A stretch of 64,000 nucleotides of DNA from Monosiga brevicollis MX1 (GCF_000002865.3 NW_001865040.1:618905-682904), one strand, 5' to 3'. Shown: positions 33,801-50,882, counted from the stretch's first letter. The notes: generated from the letters alone by a model not told the origin. Numbers and translations are program-made.

Positions 33801-35414
33801 GATAAAAGGCTTGGCCACGGGAACTTCGCACTCGGTCAAGTCCTCCAGCAATTCCATGAGCTAGTCAGTTTTCGGCGGGCGTGGGGAGGGCAAGGGCAAC
33901 CAAGCCAAGCAATGGCGTGAGCAGGCATGACTGTTTGTTGAGGCACTGCAAAATGAAGTGGGGCCAGGGATGCGGTTGATGCGTTCGAGGGTACCTTTGC
34001 AGCGTCCGGGGTGGACAAGCAGCGCCGGAGGGCAACGAATGCGGTCGGGATGATGGCACGCACGGCGGCGGCATGTGCACTTGTCACAGCGGGAAGCATA
34101 GCGGAGACTGGGCACGGGTAGAGGCAGTCAAGGTGAGTCGGCAAGGAAACAAGGATGTCCTTAAAATATCAAAAAAAAACCCGAGCAGGCAACACGGGAG
34201 GGGCCGCCTACTGACAAGTTGAGAGGGCAGCCTTGACAACCTCCGCGTCGTCTGCTTGCAGACAAGGGTTCATGACGGCAAGGATAGTGGGAAAGTGGGG
34301 CTGGAACTGTTGAATAGGGCACGGTTGTGCAAAGCAGATGATGAGCCGACCTGTGCTGGGTCAGAGTCAAGAATAGGAGGGGCTTGCAGATAACAACCAC
34401 GGCGACGCACCAGCTGGGAGCTGTTGCCATCCTCGAGCAGAGCCGCCAAGAGCCGGAAGCCCAAGGCTATCGTTGGGTTGATCACGGCAAAAGAAGACAA
34501 GGAAAACGTCGCGTGGTTGTGCATGTCCAAAGCAAGCAATACGCAGCGCGGGCGGGAAAAATGCCACAGCAAAGTTGTGAGAGGTTTGATCGCAGAGCGT
34601 TGCATGTGGGTCATTTGGTGGACCCATAATTCGCAAGACACGAGCATGACACGGGTGTTGGGGCACAATACGAACTGCGGTGTGTCAACTCCTCGGCAGT
34701 AAGAAGGGCGTGGGTGCATTGCAACAGTTCTGGCCATTGGTTATCGCCAAGTTCAATCTTGGCAATGGCGCTGTGGACAAGGGGGGCGGGGAAAAAAACG
34801 CAGGCGAAGGCAAGAAGTGAAGCGCGCGCGCGCGAGGGAGAGAGTGAGAGAGAAAGGGAGAAAACGGGAAGAAGAAGGGGAAGAAAGGAACAATCATCGC
34901 AAACTCGAATAGCAAGCTGCAATGGAGTCGCAAAGGGAGGGCGCAAGGAGCATACCAAATGACGTTAAGGAGACCATTGTTGAGCGCGCGCTGTTCAGCG
35001 GCCCCAAAGGTGTTTTGCCACAGCTGAATGAAGCCAGCTTTGAGTTCTTGGCGCATTTCCTGCGGGAAGCGATTCCAGCTGAATCACGGGGTTGTCGCGG
35101 CGTCCGCAGACGAGAGGACAAGGTGAGAAAGGCCAAGGCAGAAAGCGAACATCGTGCTGAGCATTGTCGTGGGGCACAGGGTTCTTTAAGAAAATAAAAT
35201 AAAGTACGAACCGGGCAAGAATGCGCTGACGTAGAAGAACAATGGCGAGTTGCTTGATGTCAATGTCATAGTCACGGGCAATGACTTGATAAAGCTCGGG
35301 CACAAGCTGGGTTGGCGAGCGCTTGGTGAGCGTGTCCAGCTGCTCGGTGCCGGTCTGGATGCAAGCATTATCTGGCTGCAGCAAGTTGAATAGCGCTTGC
35401 AAGAGTTCATCCAT
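30824..35414 (-). CDS. IPO4: Importin-4
   Basis: The start at 35414 reads MDELLQALFNLLQPDNACIQ and DIDIKQLAIVLLRQRILAR, as in human IPO4 (LEQLLRELLLPDTERI..., IRQFAAVLTRRRL). HEAT repeats run throughout. The long 3' exon (about 30.95-33.1 kb) has VRSAACVCLTALAQHCTPEI, CVALEQFLDSMESDVEPYLP, DPDVRVASFTMFGSFARLLE, an acidic EDDEDDEDDDG loop, ERNFCIGTVAEMIEGLESGA and DAEICGNAVYAAGLLMEHGT, then ALPLQQDLSENRTVM. These match IPO4 better than IPO5. A probable last intron (GTAAGCATG, about 30951-31044) precedes DIRAALVDFLRFLTQAEPDV. It imports ribosomal proteins and histones in known systems. About ten exons; those between 33.6 and 35.2 kb are approximate. It converges with the GAREM-like gene, 305 bp apart. 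Confidence 0.85.
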
Positions 35415-36346
35415 CTTTGCGGTTGTTGTGTGCCAACCCTTTTCAAGAGAATGCCCCCCAATCCCCGAATCCTTGCCCCACTACACACAGCTCTTCCTCA
35501 AAGACTCTGCCAACGCACACGGGCCGGGCCTCAGCACCTGGTCACCCTCAAGCAGAGCACGCGTGCGCAAAAGCGAGAGCGAGAGAGAGAGAGAGAGAGA
35601 GTGAAGCATGAGAGACTTGGCTAAGCGACAGTATAATAAACATCACACTTTTAATAAAGTCTGACAAACGGAAATGGCTGACAAAGAGAGAGCCAAACAT
35701 CACACACACACACGCACACAGAGATCGCTGATCACACCTATCGCTGACGTTTGAAGGGGTAAGAAGAGCAAATCAACCACACGCATCATCGGCAACGCGG
35801 CACGACACGCCTGCCCCGACATCTTCAACGCTCATCATCATCATCATCGGCAGGGTGAGGTTCATGCATCCCGCAGGCAGTCGTGCTGATCAAGGCAGAC
35901 CACCATATCTGGACAACTGCATTCCACGTGCCGCGTTCTGGCCCTGACGACCTTTTGAAACAGCATTTCAAAAATCTTTTGCCTGTGCACAGTGCCCTGC
36001 GCATGAGCAAGTTGCAACGCCCAGGTTGTCAGGGAGCAGGTGCCCATCAGCTCGGGCCAACGCCGCAGCCTTTGATCTCCGTCGACGGTGGTTCCCGACC
36101 CCCTCGAGGCTCTGACTTGATCCGTCCCAGTGGCATTTCTTTATTTTTTGCCTCGACTTGCATGTCGTCGTCACCAACATTCTAACATTCTGGGTTTGGT
36201 ATCCTATTGGAGAGGAGACGCCGTTACCAGTTCCTTCCCTCAACCGCTGTCGTTACGCCGCAGCGTAGGGCATGGCATTGCAGTGGTGCTGCTCAATATT
36301 TATTGACAGGCCAGCTTAAGGTCTCTTCAACGTGCATGCTCGGATC
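35415..36346. promoter_or_regulatory. Divergent intergenic region
   Basis: 932 bp between the importin-4 start (-) and the first kinase (+). Contains (GA)n at 35578-35602, a short CA run at 35700-35716 and an ATC repeat at 35831-35848. No convincing gene. An AATATTTATT element at 36295-36304 may serve the kinase promoter. Confidence 0.4.
35578..35602. repeat. (GA)n short repeat
   Basis: GA run in the region upstream of importin-4 and kinase copy 1. Non-coding. Confidence 0.8.
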
Positions 36347-37633
36347 ATGGCGCTGCGTGTCGGCCAGTCCGCGGCCACGCCGGCCGCGCCCGTGGTAGAC
36401 GGGCGCTATCTACTGCTCAAGTGTCTGCACGAGGGCAGTCTGGCCAACGTTCACTTGGCCACCGATGTGCAGGCAAGTAGTGCAGTGGTGCTCAAGATCC
36501 TGCATACTTCCAAGCGCTCCTATGAGCGTGAGGTGGCCATGATGCAGACCATGCAAGGGGCCCCCCACGTCGTGCAATTGCTAGACCACTTTATCGATGC
36601 TCAGGAGCGGCCCTGCATTGTCATGGCCCACATGGAACACGGCACGCTCCTCGAGTACATTCAACCCAATGCACCGCACCTGCTGACCGTTGAACACGCG
36701 TGTCGGTGGGGCCGTCACCTGGTCGCTGGGGCCCTTCAGCTGGCCTTGCGCAACCTGGTGCATGGTGACATCAAGCCCGAAAATTGCCTCATCAATGCTC
36801 GCGGTGAGCTGATCTTGCATGACCTCGGGTGTGCGGTCGGAGTGGGCTACAAGCACGGTGGCCAGCCTGCGGGGACCCGGGCGTATCTCGCCCCGGAAGT
36901 TTTGTTGGGTCAGCCATCAAGCAGTGCTCAGGATGCCTGGGCCGTTGGGTTGGTCCTGTTTGCCATTCTTTTTGCTGATTTGCCGTGGGAGCGTGCCATG
37001 CCCTCCGACCCCAATTATCGCTTGTACCTCCAGTCCAACTCTCTGCCCGATCCCCACCAGCGTCTGCACCTGCTAACCCCGGCCTTCCGCACCTGGCTCC
37101 ATCGTCTTTTGGATCCCGACCCTCGTCGACGCGCCAGTCTGGCTGAGATGCACGCCTTCTTGCAGGCGCATCCTGCCTGGTTTGTGAACCAGATTGCCTC
37201 GCCCCCCTCAAGCTTGGGCTCGACGACTGAATCGAGCTCTGCAAGTGCTCGAGCCAGTCCCTCGCCTGCAGTCTCACCTGCACCGCCAAGAGGCAGTCCC
37301 AGCCATCATGGTGTCACTACACAGCAGCGACCATACGATCAAGTCCAGCAGCAAGAGCCTTATCAACACCAGCACCCAAATGCCCGGCCGGGTTCCTCCG
37401 ATGCCCGACAGTTATCGTACCAGCACATGTTTTCACCAGCCCGGTCATCGACACCACCGACCCCGACCACACCTCGATCACCGACGACACCCGAGACGCC
37501 GAGCACCCGTTCCGATGGGCAGGGCAGTATTCAAGGACCCATGGTGCGCCCTCCGCCGCCGCGCCGCAGGTCTAGTAAGCAATGGCAGCTTGAGCGCCGT
37601 CGCAGCTCCCGAACTCTGATAACCTTGGTCTAG
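36347..37633 (+). CDS. Ser/Thr protein kinase, intronless, non-RD (copy 1)
   Basis: Single 428-residue frame. The kinase domain covers about residues 20-285. The lysine is in AVVLKIL, an alpha-C Glu in SYEREVAMM, the catalytic loop is HGDIKPENCLI (Gly where most kinases have Arg, so non-RD), the magnesium loop is HDLG (Leu for Phe), and YLAPEVL is the APE motif. All catalytic residues (Lys, Asp, Asn, Asp) are present, so activity is likely. The glycine loop is weak (LHEGSLANVHLA). After WFVNQIA a Ser/Pro/Gln-rich tail follows, with a terminal PPPPRRRSSKQW basic patch. It is closely related to the copy at 39284. Loop form and the LLDPDPRRRASL C-lobe recall fungal Ran1/Ksp1-like and CAMK-like kinases, but the group is not certain. 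Confidence 0.85.
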   Translation: MALRVGQSAATPAAPVVDGRYLLLKCLHEGSLANVHLATDVQASSAVVLKILHTSKRSYEREVAMMQTMQGAPHVVQLLDHFIDAQERPCIVMAHMEHGTLLEYIQPNAPHLLTVEHACRWGRHLVAGALQLALRNLVHGDIKPENCLINARGELILHDLGCAVGVGYKHGGQPAGTRAYLAPEVLLGQPSSSAQDAWAVGLVLFAILFADLPWERAMPSDPNYRLYLQSNSLPDPHQRLHLLTPAFRTWLHRLLDPDPRRRASLAEMHAFLQAHPAWFVNQIASPPSSLGSTTESSSASARASPSPAVSPAPPRGSPSHHGVTTQQRPYDQVQQQEPYQHQHPNARPGSSDARQLSYQHMFSPARSSTPPTPTTPRSPTTPETPSTRSDGQGSIQGPMVRPPPPRRRSSKQWQLERRRSSRTLITLV

Positions 37634-39283
37634 CAATCAGTTTGTTAGGAGGAGCCCCCCTTTCAGGAATCCAAAATTGATGACAAATTGATCTTCCCCA
37701 AAGCACAGACGTTCCAGAACTTGTTGTCCGCAATTCACAAATGTCTGACTTCTTCTCTGACATTTCTCGATGATTTCACTACTTTGACGCAGGATTACCG
37801 CGTGGTTCTTGGCACATGTCCCTGAACATGTGACAAACCTATGTTCCACCTCAGACTCGATGTGTGGCTCGAGGATGGAGCAGTCTCTCAGAAGACTGAG
37901 AGACCAGGGCACTCAGACTTGGAAGACTCAGACCACGGTGTTGAATGGCGTACTCGTGTGCCGTGGGACTGGTTGTGGCCTGTGGGTGTGCCATGGTTAT
38001 GGCCAAGTCAAGCCCCCGATTACCCATGCCTGTTTCACAGATGTTCAGGGTCGGGGCATGTCGTGTTCTGGAGTTGCCTCCAGTTGGTCTGGCAGGCACA
38101 CCTGTGATGTTCCTTTCCTTTTCTTCTCGAGTTTTCTTCATTCCCTTCTACTGCAAGCGCCTGTGATTCTTTGCTGTGCTGCAATCTCTCCGTCCTCCAT
38201 GCTGTGTGTGCAGCAACATCAGGGTCTACTATCACAGTAGGGATGTTTTGCTTCTGTCAGTCCTCATGCATTGCTTCCGACGTTCCGAGCGCACGATAGT
38301 TGCTACCAGTCGATGCAGTCGAGGGCGTTGATTTCTCCCGCGACTAAGAGAGAGCATTATGATATCTTGTGAAATGGCAGCATATGCCCAGTCCAGACAC
38401 GTGAGGTGGTGACGTCAAGACCGATTTGATTTGTGAGTAAAGCTCAGGAAGCAAGCACATGTCATGAACACTAGTTGCGAAGGGGGTCATGTGCCAGCTG
38501 CATTCCTGGTGGGGCTCTTCTTGTGGATGTGTAAACTTGTGACAAAATGGGGATGGCACCGAGTACTTGTTAAGTGTGGGCTTTATCGGGAATAGCAAGC
38601 AAGAAGCACGGGTTGCGTATGTCCCCACGCTAGACACAGATACTCAATAATCACATTCTGTAGGGTGTAGTCCTTGTCCTGTTCGCATATCCAATCTTAC
38701 AACCATCTGCCCCAACTTTACTTGACATGTGCCTTCTCCATGTGCAGCACATGCTCTCCATGATGGGCAAGCGTCCACGGCACGCTCCGCAAGCAATCAT
38801 GCAGAACCCCCAAAGCTTATGGGACACACCCATCTTATGACGCCTTCAAGCCGTCGCGTGCCCTTCGAGACCCCTGCTTCGGCTTGGGTTCGCGTGGTGT
38901 GTACATACAGGAGTGTTCCCTTCCCTCGTTCTTGTTCATGCTGCTAGACTGTTGCAGCTGTGCGAGGCAGGCGCGGCCTTTGACCCCCCGCCTTGAAACC
39001 CATCCATCCACCACACTGACCACTCTTTGTCGTGTCCGCACAAGTGGTGCATATTTAACCTTGCAACCCACATTCAGCTCCATGCATAGGAATAGAGAGA
39101 GAGAGAGAGCAACGCCCCACCGCGTCTTTTCGTGCACGACCTCTCCGCGTTGTCGGCATTTTCCAACCTCATCCAGCGCAGCTCATCAATACGCTGTTCT
39201 GCTTTCCTGCCAGTCCTGCTTACACCTCCCCACACCCAACCTTTACTTTCTTGTCTCGTGGCTGACTGCCTTGACCAAGAACC
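37634..39283. other. 1.65 kb gene-free gap between the two kinases
   Basis: The longest stretch without a supported gene. Reading frames are short and lack family features. Composition is more AT-balanced than the genes. It contains an AG run at 39091-39108 and a CATATTTAA box at 39047-39055, about 230 bp before the kinase-2 start. It probably holds the 3' UTR of copy 1 and the promoter of copy 2. Confidence 0.45.
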
Positions 39284-40363
39284 ATGACCACATCTCCGGC
39301 TGAGCGCTACTGGATCTTGCAGAAGATCGGCTCGGGAGCCACCGCTACCGTATTCAAGGCCATTGACACGTTGGAGCGCCGTACCGTCGCCCTCAAGGTC
39401 TTCAACACCTCCAAGCCAGGTCCTTGCGACAGCGACGAACTCTCCTTCTACCCGCTCTTTGAGGGTTGCAGCACGGTGGCCCAAGCCGAGGCCAGCTACA
39501 CCAACAGCCAGGGCCAACAGTGCATCGTCCTCCAATACATGCCCCACGGCACCCTCTTCGAGTACATCCACCCAGCCTCCTCCGTCGTCCTTACCATCCA
39601 CCAGACCCGGCGTTGGATCCGCCAGCTTGTGGCTGCCGCACAAGAGTTTGCCCTGCGCGGTCTTGTCCACGGTGACATCAAGCCCGAGAACTGCCTCATC
39701 AGCGAAGCCGGTGATCTCGTTCTCCACGATCTCGGCACCACCACCCGCATTGGCCATCGACATGGTCGCTACATCCCCGGTACTGAGCTCTACATGGCCC
39801 CAGAGTTGCTACGCAGTCAACCCTGCAACACGCCTCAAGACGTGTGGGCCATCGGCCTTGTCATTTATGCCGCCCTCTTCGCCGATCTGCCGTGGGACCG
39901 GGCCAGTCGTCGCGATCCTCTCTTTGTCGCCTACCAGTCTGCTGGCCGTTTGCCCGGCAAAGCCGCCCTGGAGCTGCTGACCCCGGCCTTTCACAATTTG
40001 CTCCTCCGCATGCTCGACCCCAACCCCCAGACACGTGCCTCTCTTGAGCAAATCGCCGCCTTTATCGACAGCAACGCTCCCTGGTTCCGCTGCCAAGAAA
40101 GCCCCGCTGCCACCCCTTCCCCAAGCTTTACCAAGCTGAACCAGACTGCCCCCAAACTTCCAACACCGGCATCCCCCGCGCCTCCCTCTCCACCCACCAA
40201 GGCCAAGGGCGCGCCCCGTCACTCCATGGTTCACAAGCGGCCCTCCAGCGTCCACTCCATTGCCATTTCACACCGCAGCTCCCCCGGCACCAGCTCCCCC
40301 GGTGCCAGCTCACTGGTGTCCAGCTCTTCTCTCAACCGCTTTCTCAACACTACAGTTTTGTAA
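39284..40363 (+). CDS. Ser/Thr protein kinase, intronless, non-RD (copy 2)
   Basis: Single 359-residue frame. The glycine loop is canonical (IGSGATATVFKA), the lysine is in VALKVF, the catalytic loop is HGDIKPENCLI (identical to copy 1), the magnesium loop HDLG, and YMAPELL follows. ALFADLPWDRA and MLDPNPQTRASL parallel ILFADLPWERA and LLDPDPRRRASL of copy 1. The alpha-C Glu is less obvious than in copy 1. The C-terminal tail (about residues 270-359) is Ser/Pro/Thr-rich and basic. Same strand, same non-RD and DLG changes and no introns argue that the two arose by tandem duplication. Cellular role unknown. Confidence 0.85.
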   Translation: MTTSPAERYWILQKIGSGATATVFKAIDTLERRTVALKVFNTSKPGPCDSDELSFYPLFEGCSTVAQAEASYTNSQGQQCIVLQYMPHGTLFEYIHPASSVVLTIHQTRRWIRQLVAAAQEFALRGLVHGDIKPENCLISEAGDLVLHDLGTTTRIGHRHGRYIPGTELYMAPELLRSQPCNTPQDVWAIGLVIYAALFADLPWDRASRRDPLFVAYQSAGRLPGKAALELLTPAFHNLLLRMLDPNPQTRASLEQIAAFIDSNAPWFRCQESPAATPSPSFTKLNQTAPKLPTPASPAPPSPPTKAKGAPRHSMVHKRPSSVHSIAISHRSSPGTSSPGASSLVSSSSLNRFLNTTVL

Positions 40364-40998
40364 TACGAGCTGCTACCTCTCTCAACCCCGTGTCCATAAT
40401 GCAGTCGTGGTCCACGAGTGGATCGTCTGCTCCTTTCTCTGAGTCTTCCCCTTCTTAAGCGATGCCCGCGTCTCTTGCCTTCCCTTCGACCCCTGGCATT
40501 AGGCCAACATTTCTTGTCTATTATATTTGTCTTGCTGCTGGCAGCACCCATTGCTTCCATTCGAAGCATGAGTTATTATTCAAGCCTGTTTCCCTTGATG
40601 TGTCATCTGTGCCTGCTGCACAGTTTATCTCGCTGTTTTAGGACCTCCTTCTCGACCTTTTAGGGCTATCAAATAATAATTGTATTCTGATCCCAATGAT
40701 CATCTGCTTACATTCACGCCACGTCTTTCCACTTTCCTGTGCACCTCTCCTTGTGTATGCCCTGCCTCAACAAGCCAGCAAGCACATGTTCATGTTCATG
40801 TTCCTGTGCCGACCCCTTTTTCTTCCTCCACACTCTTTCCAAGGGTGGTGAGCAAAAGGACACAAAACGAATTCAGTGACCATAATAGCACCAATTCCCG
40901 AAGCGCGTCAAGAATCACACTTCGACACTGAACATTGGTTGAAGCCGTCTCTCTCTCTCTTTTATTTTTTCAAAGGCGTCGACCAACGACCGGCCACG
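40364..40998. other. Intergenic, no gene seen
   Basis: 635 bp between kinase copy 2 and DHX38, CT-rich (for example 40948-40959). It probably contains the 3' UTR of the kinase and the DHX38 promoter. The short frames lack domain features. Confidence 0.4.
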
Positions 40999-46468
<5,470 letters not shown>

Positions 46469-46843
46469 GAGTTTAGCGTTTAGCACCCGTTCTCATCCTC
46501 AGACGTCGAATCGAGCAGCCCATTTTAAAAAATTGAGCCTACGTGGTGCTTTGTACCTCATCGAGCTCGACGCATCAGTACCAAAGCTTACCAAACACCA
46601 AGCACACTTGCTCGTTCAAGCTCAGTCTGAAGTCGCAAATGTCAGCAAAAACAAGGCAATGCTGACTTTTGATGCCACACACGTGTTGTTGACAAAAGCT
46701 GTTTTGCTTCACAGCACGCAGCAAGCGTGCCAGTTGTTCATTGGCGCGGCAAAAGGGCAGCGGCGCGCACAAGGAAGTGGTGATAGGAGGAAGAGGGTTT
46801 GGCAACTAGTAGTTGGGGCATATTTTGTCTTGAAAAGTTGGCG
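46469..46843. other. Intergenic, tandem genes
   Basis: 375 bp between DHX38 and AATF on the same strand. No separate gene seen; it probably carries the AATF promoter. Confidence 0.4.
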
Positions 46844-49155
46844 ATGGCGGGGGGTCGAAGCTTCCTGCAGGAGCTGGCCGAGCTCAACAACACGCGGCCA
46901 GCAGACGTGGACCCTGAAAACGCCACGCTCGATGCAGCTGACCCTTGGCAGGGCGTCAAGGGTTCTCGTCGTCAGCCTCATCTGGGCGAGGACCCGCGCT
47001 ATCGTGGTCGCGCCGTGTCGCGCCGAGATATCCTTGAGCAAGAGGATGAAGATGACGAAGAAGACGAGGATGACAACGAAAGTGTTGGCGCCTTCGAGGA
47101 CGACGAGGACGAGGACGTGGGTGAGATGGTAGACCAAGATGACGAGATGGACGACGATGAAGATGATGATGAAGATGGTGATGATGACGATGAGGAGAGT
47201 GGGGATGACGGCAACGTCAGTATGTTCTCCCGTGGCAATGCGTCGGGCAACGATGATGACCAGCTGCAGCGAGAGCTCAAACAACTGGCCCAAGAAGAGG
47301 TTCGTAGATCGCGCCATCACGCCCCGGCTTCCCCTGCACGCCGCTCATAGTATGAGCATCCATCACCACGGCCTTATCTTAAATTGTAACAATTTTCTTC
47401 TCGGATTGGTCTATCGTTGCGTGTATCGGTTTTGCAGGCAGCCGTAGCCCAGTCGCTGACATCAGATACCGCCGCACAGCGCAAGAAGGGCGAACACGCG
47501 CGCAATCAATTGGCGCTCTGGGATGCAGCCCTCGAGGCACGCATTCGCATTCAGGTAGGATCCCTCTTCGCCAAGCCTGTCGCATTGCGCGTCTCGGTAT
47601 GCTTCTCACTCATTGCTAATCCTGCCTCCTTATGCACGATCCATCAGCCTGCCTTGGCGGCAGCCAACCGACTTCCTCAGCCAGAACGATTTGACGACCT
47701 GATGGCCGACTTTCAGGAGGAACTGGCTGGTTGCACGTACGTTTGTTCATTTTTCCGTTTCGCACTGGCAACCCCAGTGTCTGTCGGTTCTTTTTTTTTT
47801 TTTTTTCCCTTCACGATCTATGCCTGTCCCATAGTGAGGAGGTGATCAAATTGGCCGAGGCCATTGCGCAACTGCAACAGCAGCTGCAACAGCAACACGA
47901 AAGCTCCAGTCACCTTGAGCTGCCTTCACCCACCATTGCCACCACTGAGGGGGCACCCAGTGCCAAGCGCGCCAAAATGGCTGATGAGGAGCTCTCCGCA
48001 TACATTTCCGCCGTTGAGGCAGAGTACGTTGGGTCAAGCCTATGACAGCATTTGGCAATCAAGGCTCTCCATCCTCAGATGATTGCCTGGCTCTCTGTCT
48101 CATGATGTCAAGCCCCTAATGATTATGTTCCTGTAGGTACGGGCCTGTTCGTGATCAGCTTTTGGATAAGTGGAGCCGCAAGACCCGCTTGGCCACCGGA
48201 CGTGGTGCTAAGCAGTTCAAGGCGCTCGATCGCGGCCTTTTGCAACAAATCAGCGATGTAAGGATGGCGCGAAAGCGTTGGACAATTTTGCCGTTTGAAA
48301 TCGTCTTCCAGGTTTCCTACACCATCCTCATCGACCATGCTTCAATCCTCGTGTACAGGTGGCCGAAGACATGCCACGTTTGATCGCTCGGACTCGTGTC
48401 AAGCGCTTCCAAGAAGACATTCTTGGTTTTACCCCACCAGAGCAGGTATTGTTTTTCTATTGACTCGATCAAAATCTTGTCATTTTGCCCTCGCTCACAG
48501 CTCACCCTCAACACTGATGGGCCCGTGCAATGCCAACAGGATTTGTCGGCGGCTCGTGGCGCGCTGGGTGACGACGATTCAGGCGAGGAAGATCCAGATC
48601 TGCCCCGCGATGCCCTGGTGAATCGCCGGACTGTGCAACCGGCCGACACGGTGGCCGACATCTTTGATGACGTTGACTTTTATCACGAGCAACTGCGCGA
48701 GCTGAGTATGTCGCTCTCGCTCACTCATATTTCCCTGCCGATTGACAAGCGCCTCATGGTGAATCTGTTGCCCATGACAATGCCTGCTTGCAGTTGAGCG
48801 TCGCACAAAGCTGGACAGCATGGACCCCATTGAAATGGGTCGCCATTACGTGCAGATTGACAAACTGCGTGCCAAAACGAAGCGCCTCGTGGATACCAAA
48901 GCCAGCAAAGGTTGGTGTGCAAATTTTGCGTCTTGCCCCATGCTTGGTTTGCCTCCCTTTGCAATTGTGAAAGAATCAAATGATCGGAAAACGCCTTAGC
49001 GCCCTTGGGCTCACATGCCTTTGCTGTGATCAGGTCGTAAGGTCCGCTACGACGTACAGCCCAAGCTCGTCAACTTAATGGCACCCAATGAGACGGCATA
49101 CGAAGCCAGTGACGCAGCTCGCGATACATTGTTTGCCTCCCTTTTCGGCAAGTAA
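46844..49155 (+). CDS. AATF: AATF/Bfr2 (Che-1), ribosome biogenesis and transcription cofactor
   Basis: The start MAGGRSFLQELAELNNTRPA leads to a long acidic region (DDEDDDEDGDDDDEE at about 47.15-47.2 kb). After several introns come LPQPERFDDLMADFQEELAG, KLAEAIAQLQQQLQQQHESS and YGPVRDQLLDKWSRKTRLAT, then RVKRFQEDILGFTP. The C-terminal TRAUB-like part follows: TVADIFDDVDFYHEQLRE, RRTKLDSMDPIEMGRHYVQI and GRKVRYDVQPKLVNLMAPNE, ending FASLFGK. This is the order of AATF/Bfr2. In known systems it works in the nucleolus on the small-subunit processome (ANN complex) and as a transcription cofactor. About ten exons, internal borders approximate. An intron holds a T-run (47791-47806). Confidence 0.88.
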
Positions 49156-49462
49156 GAAAACGCAACATTTGGACAATTTTCAAAGAAAAATATTACCCAG
49201 GCTGGCTCGAGACTATACCGCATCGGCCGAGTGAACAACAGCGGTCGAGGCTTAATGCTTCAAGCAACTTGAATTGACATGTGAACACACAGTTGACAAA
49301 TCAAATAAGTGAATCACATCAAAGTGCAGAGGCGTAGAGGAAGAGGGCCAAACAAAGACAGAAGAAGTTTGAAGAAAACAACATCAAAAAAAAAGTCAGG
49401 GAGGCCAAGTAGAGGCTGAATGCAAAGCGGCAAGACCTTTGGATAAAAACACCTGGGACAAA

Positions 49463-50772
49463 TCATCGGCGTCCTCGACGTCCACCACCACCACCACCAC
49501 CACCGCCACCCATGTTGTTCATGTGCATGCCCCTGCCCATCATTCCTGGCGGCATTGGGCCACCCATCATACCTGACGGCATTGGGCCACCCATCATCAT
49601 AGGTTGACCACCCATCATTCCAGGTGGCATGTGACCACCCATGCCCATGGGATGACCGGGCGGACCACCCATGCCAGGCGGGCCATCCATGCCCATAGGT
49701 GGCATGCCCGGCGGTCCCATGTTCATCCCCGGCATCATGCCAGGGGGTCCCATGCCTGACTGACCCATCGGCGCATCAGGTCCTCCACGACGACTGCCAT
49801 CCGCATGGCTGGGACGGCGACTGCTTTGGCCAGAGCGACCACCTGGTGGTCCCATGCTTTGCTGTGTTTGGTGCTGCTGATGGTGACGCTGCTGTTGCTG
49901 GTGTTGACGGTGTCCTTGCTGTGCTTGCTGCTGAGGTTGTTGTTGATGATATTGGTCGGGGCCCGAAGCAAAGGCGTGGGCGCCTGGCGGCTCCATACCA
50001 CTTTGAACCATCATGGGGTGCGGGGGTGGTGCCTGGCCCGGAGGCACGCCACCTGGTGGCATGGGCGCAGCAATGGGGTAGGCGAGTGTCTGGAAGGGCG
50101 CTTGTTTACCTATGAGTAGCGAGAAGCAAAAAATGGACAAATCAGACATCCCAAGACACCACACGCCGGCCACAAAAGGACAAGGAGGAGGATATCTGAC
50201 CTCGAACTTCGGGCAGGTTGGTATTGGGGTTGATGCAGGCGCCAGCCGGAATGTCGAAGCGTGGATGAGCCATGCTGCAGTGAAAGCCCTCAGGGCAGAA
50301 CCCCGACAAGTAATTGGGGCAGATTCGCGCACGGCGATGCCGATACATGCACTTCTTGCCTGTAACGGACCCCCGGAGACAAGCGGCATCACAGTTGAAT
50401 GAAGGGAGCGCCACAGCAGAGCAAGCCTCGTGTTAGCGCCAGCCTCGGGTGGGAGCGGCAAGTTTTGCGTACCGTTCGAGCAAAAGCCACGAGCATACCA
50501 GGCGCAGTCCTTTTTTCGATCCTCCTCCGTCAGGTGCTTGAACTTGCAATCTTCCTTGTTGCAGTAGCCATGTGTCTTGAAAAAGTTGCACTCGGGCATG
50601 AGCTGCTCGATGTAGAGGTGAAGGAAGTTGCAGTCGTCCCCATTTTTGCAAATGCCACGAAGCCAGAAATTGCAGACAACTCCTTTATTGCCTTTGATGT
50701 GTCGGTAGGGGCAGAGCGGGCCTCGCTGGCAAGCCCCGTGCAAGAATTGCAAGCACTGTTCTTCGGCACCCT
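49463..50772 (-). CDS. CPSF4: CPSF4/CPSF30 (Yth1), CCCH zinc-finger 3'-end processing factor; 5' exon unresolved
   Basis: The clear coding part begins at an acceptor (…TTGCAG|AGGGTGCC) at 50772. CCCH fingers run in order: FLHGACQRGPLCPYRHIKG, CNFWLRGICKNGDDCNFLHL, CNFFKTHGYCNKEDCKFKHL, CAWYARGFCSNG joined over an intron to KKCMYRHRR, and CPNYLSGFCPEGFHCSMAHP. This is five, as in CPSF30, which reads the AAUAAA signal. After HPRFDIPAGACINP the family normally continues to a CCHC zinc knuckle. Here there is a Pro/Met/Gly/Gln-rich tail (MGMDGPPGMGGPPGHPMGMG) ending in ten Gly and GRRGRR. The first exon lies upstream of the (CA)n intron at about 50.9-51.1 kb; HKPELDHINTVPTTVG is a candidate but has no clear ATG. 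Divergent from the cadherin gene. Confidence 0.85.
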
Positions 50773-50789
50773 CTGCAAGTCAGTTGCGA

Positions 50790-50790
<1 letters not shown>

Positions 50791-50882
<92 letters not shown>
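50791..50882. repeat. (CA)n microsatellite, about 92 bp
   Basis: Sits in the intron just upstream of the first clear CPSF4 coding exon (18 bp from the acceptor). It is followed by TG, CT and T tracts to 50941. On the CPSF4 strand it reads (GT)n next to a polypyrimidine-poor acceptor. Confidence 0.95.

Noticed and set aside
46999-47280. Poly-Ser frame opposite AATF
   Set aside because: It is the antisense reading of the acidic Asp/Glu region of AATF.
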